DNA of 64,000 nt, from contig OZ221971.1 in NCBI GenBank assembly GCA_965119685.1, positions 1,302,001-1,366,000 on the forward strand. The letters are read 5' to 3'. How positions within the stretch are numbered: position 1 is the stretch's first letter; each line of letters opens with the position of its first letter. The translations under genes were made by a program, and so were the position numbers. The notes below the pieces were generated by a model, which did no database searches, was not told the origin of the DNA, and saw only the letters and a program-made list of their open reading frames with translations. Positions 27,847-36,728 of the stretch are shown here, one piece after another. The DNA is from Merdibacter sp965119685. GTDB taxonomy: Bacteria > Bacillota_I > Bacilli_A > Erysipelotrichales > Erysipelotrichaceae.

Positions 27847-27901
27847 CGTATCAGCTCCTTTTGATTTATAATGGGTATAGAAAAGCAGGGAGGAAAGAGA
27901 G

Positions 27902-28198
27902 ATGGAGGATGCGTTCGCTTATCTGGTGTTAGAGATCGTAAGAGAGATTCCCTATGGCAAGGTGGCAACCTATCGGCAGATTGCGATTCTTGCCGGCAGG
28001 GAGCGAAACGCTCGTCAGGTCGGTAAGATTTTGTCGTGGGCAGATCACTATGGCAACTATCCCTGTCATCGCGTCGTCAACAGCAAGGGACAAACGGCGC
28101 CGGGCTGGGAGGAACAGCGCTTGCTGTTAGAGGAAGAAGGGGTGCGCTTTCGCCCCAACGGCACCGTGGATCTTGCCGTTTTTCAGTGGCGGGTGTAA
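27902..28198 (+). CDS. short MGMT-family protein with active-site cysteine
   Basis: This 98-residue protein corresponds to the C-terminal DNA-binding domain of O6-alkylguanine-DNA alkyltransferase. It has IPYGKVATYRQIAILAG and the acceptor motif PCHRVV, with the cysteine at residue 55. Alkyltransferase-like (ATL) proteins of this size often have tryptophan in place of that cysteine, so this one keeps the residue needed for repair. The usual N-terminal domain is absent. It may repair alkylated bases or flag lesions for nucleotide excision repair. A GGGAGGAAAG site precedes the ATG. Confidence 0.87.
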   Translation: MEDAFAYLVLEIVREIPYGKVATYRQIAILAGRERNARQVGKILSWADHYGNYPCHRVVNSKGQTAPGWEEQRLLLEEEGVRFRPNGTVDLAVFQWRV

Positions 28199-28246
28199 GC
28201 CTGCCTTTTGATTGTCTTTTGTTTGCCATGAGAGCTTGTGAACTTT

Positions 28247-30142
28247 TCACATCGGCCAATGCGGATACCCAGTTTCCTCATAGAAGTAGCGCTCCTCATC
28301 ATAGCGCAGATAGTCGTCCATCGCTTCGCGGATGACCTGTGTATCATCGCCGATGATGCCGCTGACACCCATACGCAGATAGTTGGCGACGGCATGCGCA
28401 TCGTTGATGGTCCACACGTAGATGGGAATGGCGTTGTTGCGCGCCTGTTCCAGCAGGCGGGTATTCACCCCGCCCTCTTCGATCGCCAGAAAATCGACGT
28501 TCAGATTCTGATCGATTTTGCCTAACGAGCCAAAGACGCAGTACCCTACCCACCACTGCGGACGCAGATGCTGCAAGTAGGTGATTGCCTCATAATCCAT
28601 TGACATGAAGATGGCGCGGTCTTCAAAGTTGTATGCCTCGATGAGGGGGATCAGCGCTTCCACCATGTCCTGTGCCTCCCCCGCTTGCGGCTTTAGCTCG
28701 ATGAGCAATCCAAAGGAGTCGCTGTTCTTTTTGGCGGCGGTGATGGCTTGCGTTAAGGAAGGCATCGTATAGCGCTGATTGCGCGAGGTCAGTGGGATCT
28801 GCTGTAATTCATATAAGGTGTGATCGGCGATGGTGAGGTTTTGTTCGCCGAGGCGCTCAGTGGAGCTGTCATGGAAGACGACGAGCTGTTCATCCTCGGT
28901 GAGCTGGATGTCGATTTCGGCATAATCCGCACCGTGAGCGCAGGCGCTCTCAATGCCGGCCAAAGAATTTTCCGGCGCATGGATGTCTCCGCGATGGCCG
29001 ATGACCCAAGGCGTATGCAGCAGCGGGCGCTGGTCGAGATAGCGCATCATGACGATGACCATGAGCGGGCACAGGATGAGCGCCATCGTTCGCCGGTGTT
29101 CAAAGGAGGAAAGCCGCGCCCATAGACGCGAGGAGAGGATGCGTGCGCCCCGCTTGGTTTTCGCAAAGAAGCGCAGGGCAAAAAACGGGCGGTCCTCTTC
29201 AAAGGAGAGGGTAAAGCCGCCGCTGATCTGCTCGTGCAGCTTTAAAATGTAGATACAGTAGAAAGCGGAGAGCAGAAACAGAAAGCACCAATAGAGAATC
29301 GTACACAGCAGCTGGATGCGGAAATGATGCGAATGATAGAGGTAGCGAAACAGGTAGATGTTGAAATCGCTGTTTTTTAAAATCGGCACCGGCAGCGCTT
29401 CTAAGACAAATAAATTGAGGAGAAAGCAAAGCAGGATGACGGCGGCAAACTGCAGCTTTTTCTTGCGTGAGAGCGTGCATACGGCATGAATGGAAGCGCG
29501 GCATGCCCGCCAAAACGAGGCGTTCTTTTGTAACAGCTGTGTCACGACAAAGGAGAGCATGCCATAGAGAAGAAACAGCAGCAGAAAGAATGCCATTACG
29601 AGAAGCTTGCCGCCAAGAGTGAGCGAAAGCTCGCCGGTGATGAAATTGGGAATTTGCAGGGTGGTCAGATAGGAGGAGACAAAGCCGATATGGGTGAGCG
29701 GCAGCAGACCTAAAAAGTAGATCGGCGCCAGCAGCGCGGAAGGACGACACAGGGCTTTGAGATGCGAGAAGACGCCGGTGTAAAGCGCGGAGGGGGTATA
29801 ATCCACCTTGTGCAGCATGCACCATGTCATAGCCGTGAGCGTCAGTAGCTCAAAAACGCTGAAAGCGAGCGCGCTAAAGAGGATGATGAGCAAAACGAGT
29901 ATCCCGCCGGGGGAGAGAAACGCGGAAAACATATGAAAATTCGTCAGCGAGGATTGATAGCTGACATTGCTGATATAGTAGTTGAGCAGCGCATTGGTCA
30001 AAGGATGTACGGCGAGGATCATCAGCAGGCGGTACACGAGTGAAAACGCCAGGGTATTGCGTATCCAGCAAATGCCATGGCGGTGTTTCTGCACCTGCTC
30101 ACACAGCAGCTCTTTAATCGTTTTGCGTCGATTGTTGTCCAT
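28247..30142 (-). CDS. membrane glycerophosphodiester phosphodiesterase
   Basis: This 631-residue protein has an N-terminal half with about eight hydrophobic segments (GPDPase membrane domain) and a C-terminal GDPD catalytic domain from about residue 385. It starts IGHRGDIHAPENS and continues EIDIQLTEDEQLVVFHD, which hold the catalytic histidines and metal-binding acids. Later parts are LLIELKPQ and the terminal GVSGIIGDD. It should split glycerophosphodiesters or lipoteichoic-acid-like polymers into an alcohol and glycerol phosphate. It stands alone and diverges from the FMN-riboswitch locus. Confidence 0.92.
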   Translation of the reverse strand: MDNNRRKTIKELLCEQVQKHRHGICWIRNTLAFSLVYRLLMILAVHPLTNALLNYYISNVSYQSSLTNFHMFSAFLSPGGILVLLIILFSALAFSVFELLTLTAMTWCMLHKVDYTPSALYTGVFSHLKALCRPSALLAPIYFLGLLPLTHIGFVSSYLTTLQIPNFITGELSLTLGGKLLVMAFFLLLFLLYGMLSFVVTQLLQKNASFWRACRASIHAVCTLSRKKKLQFAAVILLCFLLNLFVLEALPVPILKNSDFNIYLFRYLYHSHHFRIQLLCTILYWCFLFLLSAFYCIYILKLHEQISGGFTLSFEEDRPFFALRFFAKTKRGARILSSRLWARLSSFEHRRTMALILCPLMVIVMMRYLDQRPLLHTPWVIGHRGDIHAPENSLAGIESACAHGADYAEIDIQLTEDEQLVVFHDSSTERLGEQNLTIADHTLYELQQIPLTSRNQRYTMPSLTQAITAAKKNSDSFGLLIELKPQAGEAQDMVEALIPLIEAYNFEDRAIFMSMDYEAITYLQHLRPQWWVGYCVFGSLGKIDQNLNVDFLAIEEGGVNTRLLEQARNNAIPIYVWTINDAHAVANYLRMGVSGIIGDDTQVIREAMDDYLRYDEERYFYEETGYPHWPM

Positions 30143-30283
30143 AACTCAAATTATACAGGAAGTTTTGTACCGTTTCAATGCTGCGCCAAAGGCCAGAGGA
30201 CAAAGGGAGAGAAGAAGGAGAAAAGCGCATGCCCCCTTTACAGCGTCCGCAAATGGGTATATGATAAGAATGCATAAAATAAA

Positions 30284-30389
30284 ACTTCGGGGCAGAGTGT
30301 AATTCTCGACTGGCGGTAAACTCCGCGAACCTACGGGCCGAACCGGTGCAATTCCGGTAGCAACAGTGATAGTCTGGATGGAAGAAGTT
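30284..30389 (+). ncRNA. FMN riboswitch (RFN element)
   Basis: The conserved order is present: CTTCGGGGCAG near the start, ATTCTCGACTGGCGGT, a middle block with GAACCGGTGCAATTCCGGT, CAACAGTGATAGTCTGGATG, and closing GAAGAAG, which pairs with the first stem. It binds flavin mononucleotide and lies directly upstream of ribU. Confidence 0.97.
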
Positions 30390-30434
30390 TTTTTCGTTGT
30401 TTTGACGCATCCGCGCGCTCGATAACAATGAATC

Positions 30435-30473
30435 AAAACGTGTCTGGAAGGGTTATTTTAGGCACGTTTTCTT
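30435..30473 (+). terminator. riboswitch-controlled terminator before ribU
   Basis: AAAACGTGTC and GGCACGTTTT pair with one G-U and are followed by a T-rich run, between the FMN aptamer and the ribU start. It is the likely off-state structure when FMN is bound. Confidence 0.8.
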
Positions 30474-30495
30474 TGTTGAAAAGGAGTGATAGCGA

Positions 30496-31146
30496 ATGCG
30501 TATGAGTACAAAGAAAATTACGACGGTGGGGATGCTGTGTGCACTGGCGGTGATCGTCAACCTGCTCATTCACTTTCCGATGGTGCCTGCGGTCAGCTTT
30601 TTAAGCTATGATCCCAAGGACATCATCCTCGTCATCGGCGGTTTTATCTATGGTCCGCTGACGGCGTTTCTCATGAGTCTGATCACCTCGTTTCTGGAGA
30701 TCATGTATCGGGGCGGCACGCTGTTAGACGTATTGATGAATGTGATCTCTTCCTGCACCTTCGCCTGTGTGGCGGCATGGATCTACAAGCGCAATCACAC
30801 GCGAAGCGGCGCCTATATCGGACTGGCGCTGGGAACGCTTTGCTGCGTGCTCAGCATGCTGCTGTGGAATTACATCGTGACGCCGATCTATTTCGGTATG
30901 CCAAGAGAGGCGGTCGTGGCGATTTTGCTGCCGGGGATTTTGCCTTTTAACCTGCTGAAATGCACGATGAACGCCGGTGTGACCTTATTTCTGTACAAGC
31001 CGATCGTCAGCTTGTTTCGCCGCGGCAATCTGGTGGAACAAAGCCGCGGGGGCGCGCATAATCCGACGCATGTGAGCGCGGTGGTCGGCGTGTTTGTGTT
31101 TATTTCGGCGCTTTGCTTTGTGCTGGGATTTCAAGGCATCATCTGA
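30496..31146 (+). CDS. ribU: RibU, riboflavin ECF transporter S component
   Basis: This 216-residue membrane protein has about six hydrophobic segments and the RibU pattern VSFLSYDPKDIILVIGGF with FGMPREAVVAILLPGI near the middle. It is the riboflavin-binding subunit and works with the shared ECF ATPase/EcfT module. The FMN riboswitch directly upstream supports the assignment. AAAAGGAGTG precedes the start. It is followed on the same strand by an FMN-binding-type protein. Confidence 0.95.
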   Translation: MRMSTKKITTVGMLCALAVIVNLLIHFPMVPAVSFLSYDPKDIILVIGGFIYGPLTAFLMSLITSFLEIMYRGGTLLDVLMNVISSCTFACVAAWIYKRNHTRSGAYIGLALGTLCCVLSMLLWNYIVTPIYFGMPREAVVAILLPGILPFNLLKCTMNAGVTLFLYKPIVSLFRRGNLVEQSRGGAHNPTHVSAVVGVFVFISALCFVLGFQGII

Positions 31147-31230
31147 TAGAATAAAGGGGAAACAGCCCTGCGCACCACAGAGATAGGCGTGTACAGCGGC
31201 GAAGAGAGTGAGCGAAGGAGGAAACAAGAG

Positions 31231-31686
31231 ATGAATTTTGAAGAAGCGAAAAAAGTGATGGATCAAAAGCTGGGCGATTATAAGATTATGGCATTGGCGA
31301 GCTGTGTCGATGATTATCCGATGGTGCGCAATGTCAGCTGCATCTTCTACAACGACCGCATTTACTTTAAGACGGATAAGAATTTCCGCAAGACACAGCA
31401 GCTGTTTCAAAACAATCGGGTAGCGATGTGCTTTAACGGCGTGCAGGTGGAAGGAACGGCGAAAAACATGGGGTTGGTCGTCGAGGAAGAAGGCCGCGTC
31501 TTTGAAAAGAAGTACAAGGAGTATCTCTGGCAAAGCTACAATGCGTATTCGCATGAGGACAGCGAAATTCTCATCGAGGTGACGCCGCATTTTGTGGAGA
31601 TCTGGGATGAGGATGAAAACCGCAACGCTTTCCAGCTGTTCATCGACTTTGACAGCAAGCAGGTTGAGTACAAGCCATACGACTGA
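31231..31686 (+). CDS. pyridoxamine 5'-phosphate oxidase-family (FMN-binding split barrel) protein
   Basis: This 151-residue protein has the small PPOX-like split-barrel fold, with LGDYKIMALASCVDDYPMVR, FKTDKNFRKTQQLFQNNRVA and a late ITPHFVE-like strand (LIEVTPHFVEIW). Members bind FMN or related cofactors and often act as small reductases; the true substrate is unknown. The ATG at 31231 follows GAAGGAGG. It follows ribU by 84 bases on the same strand with a terminator only after it, so it probably shares the FMN-controlled transcript. Confidence 0.85.
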   Translation: MNFEEAKKVMDQKLGDYKIMALASCVDDYPMVRNVSCIFYNDRIYFKTDKNFRKTQQLFQNNRVAMCFNGVQVEGTAKNMGLVVEEEGRVFEKKYKEYLWQSYNAYSHEDSEILIEVTPHFVEIWDEDENRNAFQLFIDFDSKQVEYKPYD

Positions 31687-31694
31687 TGTAAAGT

Positions 31695-31732
31695 AAAAGC
31701 GCCTAGCTGCATCTAAGCAGAAGGCGCTTTTC
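31695..31732 (+). terminator. terminator of the ribU operon
   Basis: AAAAGCGCC and GGCGCTTTT pair, with an inner CTGC/GCAG helix, and are followed by T residues. Confidence 0.85.
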
Positions 31733-31844
31733 TATTACGGCGAGAGCGGCTGATTGAGCCGGTATAGCAGCATGGAGCGGATGCCCCAAGCAAGCGGCAA
31801 TGGCTCTTCGCAATGGATAGCAAGATGACTTTATCGAATACAGA

Positions 31845-32540
31845 TTAAATGTAGATGATCTTCACTCCGGATAAGGTGACCTTTCCACTCAGCGACACCT
31901 GTTTGGCGGGATTTGGGTCCATGCGGCCGCTTTCGCTGACGCCTCCCAGCGTGGTAACGCACGATTGAGAGATACACCATTCTTTAGGCACATACAGCTC
32001 TACGGAGGACATCATCGCTGATAGATGAATGACGGCGCTTTCCCCAAGGATGTGCGCGTTGTCGAAATACACCTTCATCGCCCCCATCGAGCATTCGATG
32101 TCCGCCTGCTGAAAATCGTTGGAGCTTACATATTTGATGCCCGCGCCCATCGATGTCTTTAACTGCACATGCGCGTCGCCAAACGATTGCGTATCGGCGT
32201 TTTCCCAGTGCTGATGAGAATCCTCTTCATGATACGCCGGATGTTTTGGCAGCAGGAAGTAAAAGCCGATGCTGCCAAGCGCGGCGGCTAGCAGCAGCGT
32301 TCCCGGCGTCAGCGGTGATAACGGCAGCACATCGTCATAGCAGATGAGCAACAGCGCGATGGAAAACAATACGCCGCTCATGCTGCGGTGCATGATCGAT
32401 TGCAGCAGCCAGAGCGCTAAGGCGATGGTGATCACGATGCGCCAAAGGGAGACCTCCGCAAACAAAGGGAAGCGGCTCAGCAAGACGAGGACTGCCGCAA
32501 GGAGAAAAAACAAGCCCCAAAAAATACGTTCTTTTTTCAT
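31845..32540 (-). CDS. LiaF-like membrane protein (cell-envelope stress type)
   Basis: This 231-residue protein has about four N-terminal membrane helices (residues 7-100), then an acidic linker. The C-terminal beta-rich domain (about 120-231) has LKTSMGAGIKYVSS, ADIECSMGAMKVYFDN and MMSSVELYVPKEW, the repeat style of LiaF/DUF2154 proteins. LiaF proteins modulate envelope-stress signalling. Its ATG overlaps the stop of the LytTR gene (ATGA), so the two are co-translated. The pair probably forms a regulatory unit for the divergent ABC transporter, which is inference. Confidence 0.8.
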   Translation of the reverse strand: MKKERIFWGLFFLLAAVLVLLSRFPLFAEVSLWRIVITIALALWLLQSIMHRSMSGVLFSIALLLICYDDVLPLSPLTPGTLLLAAALGSIGFYFLLPKHPAYHEEDSHQHWENADTQSFGDAHVQLKTSMGAGIKYVSSNDFQQADIECSMGAMKVYFDNAHILGESAVIHLSAMMSSVELYVPKEWCISQSCVTTLGGVSESGRMDPNPAKQVSLSGKVTLSGVKIIYI

Positions 32541-32998
32541 ATCGATAACCTTCTTTCTTCCAGACGATGACGCAGCGCAGGATAATAGCGCCGGGAGACG
32601 TACACCTGCTTATGTGTGTTGGCAAAGGAGATTGTGCAGGCGGCGGACAGCGTGCGGTCCATCGCATAGACCTGATGCAGATTGAGAATGGTGGATTTGG
32701 AGATGCGTAAGAAATTCGGCGGCAAAAGCTCCTCCAGCTCATAGAGACGATAAGGGGCGCAGTAGACGTCGTTCGCCGTATGGGCATGCACCTCTCTGCC
32801 ATCCTTCTCGAAAAAGAGCACGTCCGAGAGCTTTACAAAATATTGCTTCGTCTCCTTATAAAAAGAGATTTCCTCCTGCATGCGGGAGATCGTCACGAGC
32901 TTTTCCCATAAAGCGCGGGTATCATCGCTGAGTGTGCGGCAGCGGATGATGACCTCTTCCTCTTGGCATGCGTCATCCAGTTCAATGCGTATCTTCAT
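32537..32998 (-). CDS. LytTR-family DNA-binding regulator
   Basis: This 153-residue protein has a C-terminal LytTR domain (about 55-150): YFVKLSDVLFFEKDGREVHAH, RLYELEELLPPNFLRISKS and ILNLHQVYAMD with YVSRRYYPALRHRL. There is no receiver domain, so it is a stand-alone LytTR regulator of the kind often paired with a membrane protein that modulates it. The ATG at 32998 follows GGAAAGGAA. It is the first gene of a two-gene operon with the LiaF-like gene and lies divergent to a MacB-like ABC transporter. Confidence 0.88.
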   Translation of the reverse strand: MKIRIELDDACQEEEVIIRCRTLSDDTRALWEKLVTISRMQEEISFYKETKQYFVKLSDVLFFEKDGREVHAHTANDVYCAPYRLYELEELLPPNFLRISKSTILNLHQVYAMDRTLSAACTISFANTHKQVYVSRRYYPALRHRLEERRLSI

Positions 32999-33126
32999 CA
33001 GTACAGTTCCTTTCCACATCCATAGAAAACCACATTTTCGCATTTCTGTAAACCGTTTGTGCGCAAGCGGTGGCAAATGCGGGGCAAGCGGCAGAAAAAG
33101 AAACGTCAAATCCTTGCAAATGTCTA

Positions 33127-33155
33127 TTGTATTCTGAAAAGGGGAATGCTACTAT
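33127..33155 (+). promoter_or_regulatory. promoter of the MacB-like ABC transporter
   Basis: TTGTAT (33127-33132) and TACTAT (33150-33155) are 17 bases apart in the 225-base divergent gap with the LytTR gene. The gap is the natural place for LytTR binding sites, but I cannot assign them with confidence. Confidence 0.5.
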
Positions 33156-33223
33156 CTAGGTATCCCTGCGCGGCTGACGCAGGTGACAACGACGCCTTTT
33201 CGGCGATGGAAAGGAGCTGTACC

Positions 33224-35800
33224 ATGCTGGAATTAAAACAGATCATCAAGGATTATGACAGCGGCAACGAGGTCGTGCATGCGTTAAAGGGCATTACGCT
33301 GTCCTTTCGCGAAAGCGAATTTGTCTCCATTTTGGGGCAGAGCGGCTGCGGCAAGACGACGCTGTTAAATATCATCGGCGGATTGGATCACTATACGAAG
33401 GGCGATCTGATCATCAACGGCAAATCGACAAAGGACTTCACCGACCGGGATTGGGATGAATACCGCAATCACTCCATCGGTTTCGTCTTTCAAAGCTACA
33501 ATCTGATTCCTCATCAAAACGTGCTCTCCAACGTAGAGCTGGCGCTGACGTTGTCGGGCGTATCAAAAGAGGAACGGCGTGCACGGGCAAAACGGGTGCT
33601 TGAGCAGGTGGGCTTGGCGGATCAGATCTATAAGAAGCCAAGTCAGATGAGCGGCGGACAGATGCAGCGCGTGGCGATTGCGCGGGCGTTGGTGAACGAT
33701 CCCGATATTTTGCTGGCGGATGAGCCGACCGGCGCACTGGATTCCTCAACCAGCGTACAGGTGATGGAGCTGTTAAAGGAAATCGCCAAGGATAAGCTGG
33801 TCATCATGGTTACGCACAACCCGCAGCTGGCAGATCGCTATTCGACCCGCATCATCTCATTGCTGGATGGAGAGGTCAAGGATGACAGCAATCCTTACAC
33901 ATGCCAAACGACGGAAACAAAACAGGCGGAGAGTGAAAAAAAGCGTCCTTCCATGTCGTTTGCCACTGCGCTGTCATTAAGTCTGAACAATTTGATGACA
34001 AAAAAGGCGCGAACCTTTCTGACGGCGTTTGCCGGCAGTATCGGCATCATCGGCATCGCGCTGATTCTCTCCCTCTCCAACGGCGTGCAGTCCTATATCG
34101 ACAGCGTCGAGCGGGATACCCTGTCCTCTTATCCGATTGCGATAGAAGACAGCTCCATGGATATGACCGTGATGATGGAGACGATGATGGGCATGCGCAA
34201 AGAGGAGACGGCGCATGAGGGAGACGACATCTATTCCAAAGAGATGATCAAGGATATTTTGGAAACGCTGTCGGATAAGATGGAGAAAAATAACTTACAA
34301 GCCTTTAAAGCCTATCTGGACAGCGATGAGAGCGAAATCGACACGTATGCGAAAGCGGTGGAGTATGGCTACGATTTGAAACTCAACGTCTACAACGCGC
34401 AAAGCGACGCCGGTCTGGTACAGGTCAGCCCTAACGAGCTGTTAGACGATCTGGGCTTTTCCACGATGACACAGCTGAGTGAATCGTTCATGGGCAGCTC
34501 CTCTTCCATGCAAAACGAGGTGTGGAATAAGCTGCCGCAAAGCGAGACGCTGCGCGATGAGGAATACACGCTGATTGAGGGAAGATGGCCGAGCGCTTAC
34601 AACGAGGTCGTGCTGGCGGTCGATGAAAACAGGGAGATCACCGACTATGCGCTGTATTCCTTGGGACTCATGGACCCGCAGGAGGTCGTGGACAGCTTTC
34701 AATCGCTGCAAGAGGGCGGCGACGTCGAATTGAGCGAGGGACGTAGCTATACGCCGCAGGAATTGCTGGACACACAGTTTCAGCTGGTGCTCAACAGCGA
34801 TCTTTACCGCTCGGTCAACGGCTTGTGGATCGATATGAGCGAGGATGAGGACTTCCTTCAAGAGGCAGTGGAGAATGGGGAAACGATGCGCGTTGTCGGT
34901 ATCATCATGCCAAGCGAGGGCTCCAGTCAGCGGGAATTCGGCGGCGTCTATTACACGCAGGCGCTGGAGGAATATGTCATTGCCCAGGCAGAGGATAGCG
35001 CGATCGTCAAGGAACAGCGGGCAAATCCGGATACCAACGTCTTCACGCAGAGCGCTTTCGGCGAAGAGGGAGAGTTTGATATTGCCGCTTTGACACCGCA
35101 GCAGCAGATGCAGCTCGCCGCCATGAGTCAGCAGGAGCTGGCACAGTTTATGGCGGATTACAGCGAGAACCGCAATGCGACTTATGAGAGCAATCTGAGA
35201 AAGCTGGGCGTGGTCGATCTGGATACGCCTAGCTCCATCAACATCTATGCGAAAACCTTTGAGGACAAGGAAGCGATCTCTCAGCTGATCGAGGATTACA
35301 ATGTCGTTCAGCGTGAAAACGGCGACGACGCCAACGTCATCACCTATAATGATATTGTCGGAACGATGATGGAATCTGTCACCTCCATCATCGATATGAT
35401 CAGCTATGTGCTCATGGCGTTTGTCAGCGTATCGCTGATCGTCTCCAGCATCATGATCGGGATTATCACCTATATTTCGGTATTGGAGCGCACGAAGGAA
35501 ATCGGTATCCTGCGTGCGATCGGCGCCAGCAAAAAGGACATCTCTCATGTGTTCAATGCGGAGGCATTCATCATCGGCCTCATCTCCGGCGTGCTGGGGA
35601 TCGCGGTGACATTGCTTTTGAACCTGCCGATTTCCGTGATCGTCGAGCAGCTGACAGGCGTGGCGAACATCGCTGTTTTGCCGATGGCAGGCGGTGTCAT
35701 CCTCGTGCTGATTTCACTGCTGCTCACAACGATTGCCGGTTTGATTCCTTCCCGCATCGCATCGAAGAAGGACCCGGTGGAGGCGCTGCGCAGCGAATAG
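33224..35800 (+). CDS. MacB-like ABC transporter, fused ATPase and FtsX-type permease
   Basis: This 858-residue protein has an N-terminal ATPase (about 1-235): Walker A GQSGCGKTT, MSGGQMQR, ILLADEPTGALD and VTHNP. One membrane helix follows (about 265-290), then a large extracytoplasmic domain (about 300-690) and three C-terminal FtsX helices (SYVLMAFVSVSLIVSSIMIG onward), ending with IASKKDPVEALRSE. Such fused proteins act in lipoprotein or antimicrobial-peptide handling and envelope defence. The ATG at 33224 follows AAAGGAG. The divergent LytTR/LiaF-like pair suggests control by envelope stress. Confidence 0.92.
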   Translation: MLELKQIIKDYDSGNEVVHALKGITLSFRESEFVSILGQSGCGKTTLLNIIGGLDHYTKGDLIINGKSTKDFTDRDWDEYRNHSIGFVFQSYNLIPHQNVLSNVELALTLSGVSKEERRARAKRVLEQVGLADQIYKKPSQMSGGQMQRVAIARALVNDPDILLADEPTGALDSSTSVQVMELLKEIAKDKLVIMVTHNPQLADRYSTRIISLLDGEVKDDSNPYTCQTTETKQAESEKKRPSMSFATALSLSLNNLMTKKARTFLTAFAGSIGIIGIALILSLSNGVQSYIDSVERDTLSSYPIAIEDSSMDMTVMMETMMGMRKEETAHEGDDIYSKEMIKDILETLSDKMEKNNLQAFKAYLDSDESEIDTYAKAVEYGYDLKLNVYNAQSDAGLVQVSPNELLDDLGFSTMTQLSESFMGSSSSMQNEVWNKLPQSETLRDEEYTLIEGRWPSAYNEVVLAVDENREITDYALYSLGLMDPQEVVDSFQSLQEGGDVELSEGRSYTPQELLDTQFQLVLNSDLYRSVNGLWIDMSEDEDFLQEAVENGETMRVVGIIMPSEGSSQREFGGVYYTQALEEYVIAQAEDSAIVKEQRANPDTNVFTQSAFGEEGEFDIAALTPQQQMQLAAMSQQELAQFMADYSENRNATYESNLRKLGVVDLDTPSSINIYAKTFEDKEAISQLIEDYNVVQRENGDDANVITYNDIVGTMMESVTSIIDMISYVLMAFVSVSLIVSSIMIGIITYISVLERTKEIGILRAIGASKKDISHVFNAEAFIIGLISGVLGIAVTLLLNLPISVIVEQLTGVANIAVLPMAGGVILVLISLLLTTIAGLIPSRIASKKDPVEALRSE

Positions 35801-35887
35801 GGGAACAGCGATCGGTAAAGAGAAAGAAAAAGCGAAAGGCAAAAGCAACGTCTTTGATCATTGCGATTGCCAAAAAAGAAACGACAG

Positions 35888-35917
35888 CGGCAGATGCTTG
35901 GGCACCTGCCGTTTTTT
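35888..35917 (+). terminator. terminator of the MacB-like gene
   Basis: CGGCAG (35888-35893) and CTGCCG (35906-35911) pair across a 12-base loop, followed by six T. Confidence 0.85.
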
Positions 35918-35980
35918 AGTGCAAGCGCGTGTCTGCCGTGAGGAACGTATATAATAAAAAAGCCTCCTGAGCGGAAGCTT

Positions 35981-36232
35981 CTAAAGTTCATGTTCGGTAT
36001 ATTCCACGTCGATGATGTCCTCGCTTGATTTGCGCTGAGAAGCGGAGGTGTTCTCCTGCGTGTAGCGATGTCCCTGAGCACCGTAAGCGGAGCCGACTCC
36101 CTGACGCAGCCTGCGCGATTGCACATAAGAGTAGATGGCATAGGCGATCACAAGGATGAGCAGCAGTCCCGGCATACGAAACATCAGCAGCTGCAGCAGT
36201 GAAAGAAGCGCAAAGAAATAAAACAGATACAT
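35981..36232 (-). CDS. small single-gene membrane protein, function unknown
   Basis: This 83-residue protein has one long hydrophobic region (about 4-38, LLLILVIAYAIYSYVQSR at its end), probably one or two helices, then a polar tail rich in Gln, Ser and acidic residues ending DIIDVEYTEHEL. I do not recognise a family. On the minus strand a GAGGTGATG site overlaps the start. It is flanked by non-coding DNA on both sides. Confidence 0.6.
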   Translation of the reverse strand: MYLFYFFALLSLLQLLMFRMPGLLLILVIAYAIYSYVQSRRLRQGVGSAYGAQGHRYTQENTSASQRKSSEDIIDVEYTEHEL

Positions 36233-36437
36233 GTCATCACCTCACCTGATTTTTCCTATTCACTATTATACCGAAAAGCCGCCAACTTGCACGTGTTTTG
36301 CGCAATTCACATAATTTCGCACAATCCTTTTGTTTTCTCACAAACACGTAGCAAAGCAGGAACGACGCTCATTGATGCAAACATCGCGCAACCGTATCCC
36401 TGTTTTTCCAAAAATGACGCCGGTTTTGCCACTTTGC

Positions 36438-36651
36438 TTGTATAAAAAAGAAAGGATGATATAGTATAAGCAGAAAGCATAACGCAAGGAAGGTGATGCA
36501 AATTGAAATTATTTATTAAGAGAACGAGGCGCATCATGTTAATTTCAGCATAGATATGCGATGCGCATATCAATCATAACAATCCAACAACAGAAAAAAG
36601 AAGTGCGTATACGCATAGCGAGAAAAGCTGATGCCCAGGCGCTTCTTTTTT
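36438..36651 (+). ncRNA. orphan short transcript with tiny ORF, hairpins and terminator
   Basis: A promoter-like pair TTGTAT (36438-36443) and TATAGT (36460-36465), 16 bases apart, is followed by about 180 bases. These hold AAGGAAGGTG, two tiny ORFs (7 codons from ATG 36495; 16 codons from TTG 36503, MKLFIKRTRRIMLISA) and a perfect hairpin GATATGCG-ATG-CGCATATC (36553-36571). A terminator closes it, AGAAGTGC/GCGCTTCT with six T (36599-36651). No plus-strand gene follows for a kilobase, so it may be a small RNA, a peptide gene or an orphan attenuator. The rest of 36233-36728 holds nothing else I can support. Confidence 0.45.
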
Positions 36652-36728
36652 GTTTCCCGCGGATGCGGGTTGCTTTCTTTACATGGCGTCTTTCGTCATA
36701 TCCATAGGAATCGCAGAAGAACGGGCGG

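Noticed and set aside
36307..36573. 88-codon minus-strand ORF
   Set aside because: It runs antisense to a promoter and hairpin unit, has no ribosome-binding site and no family resemblance.
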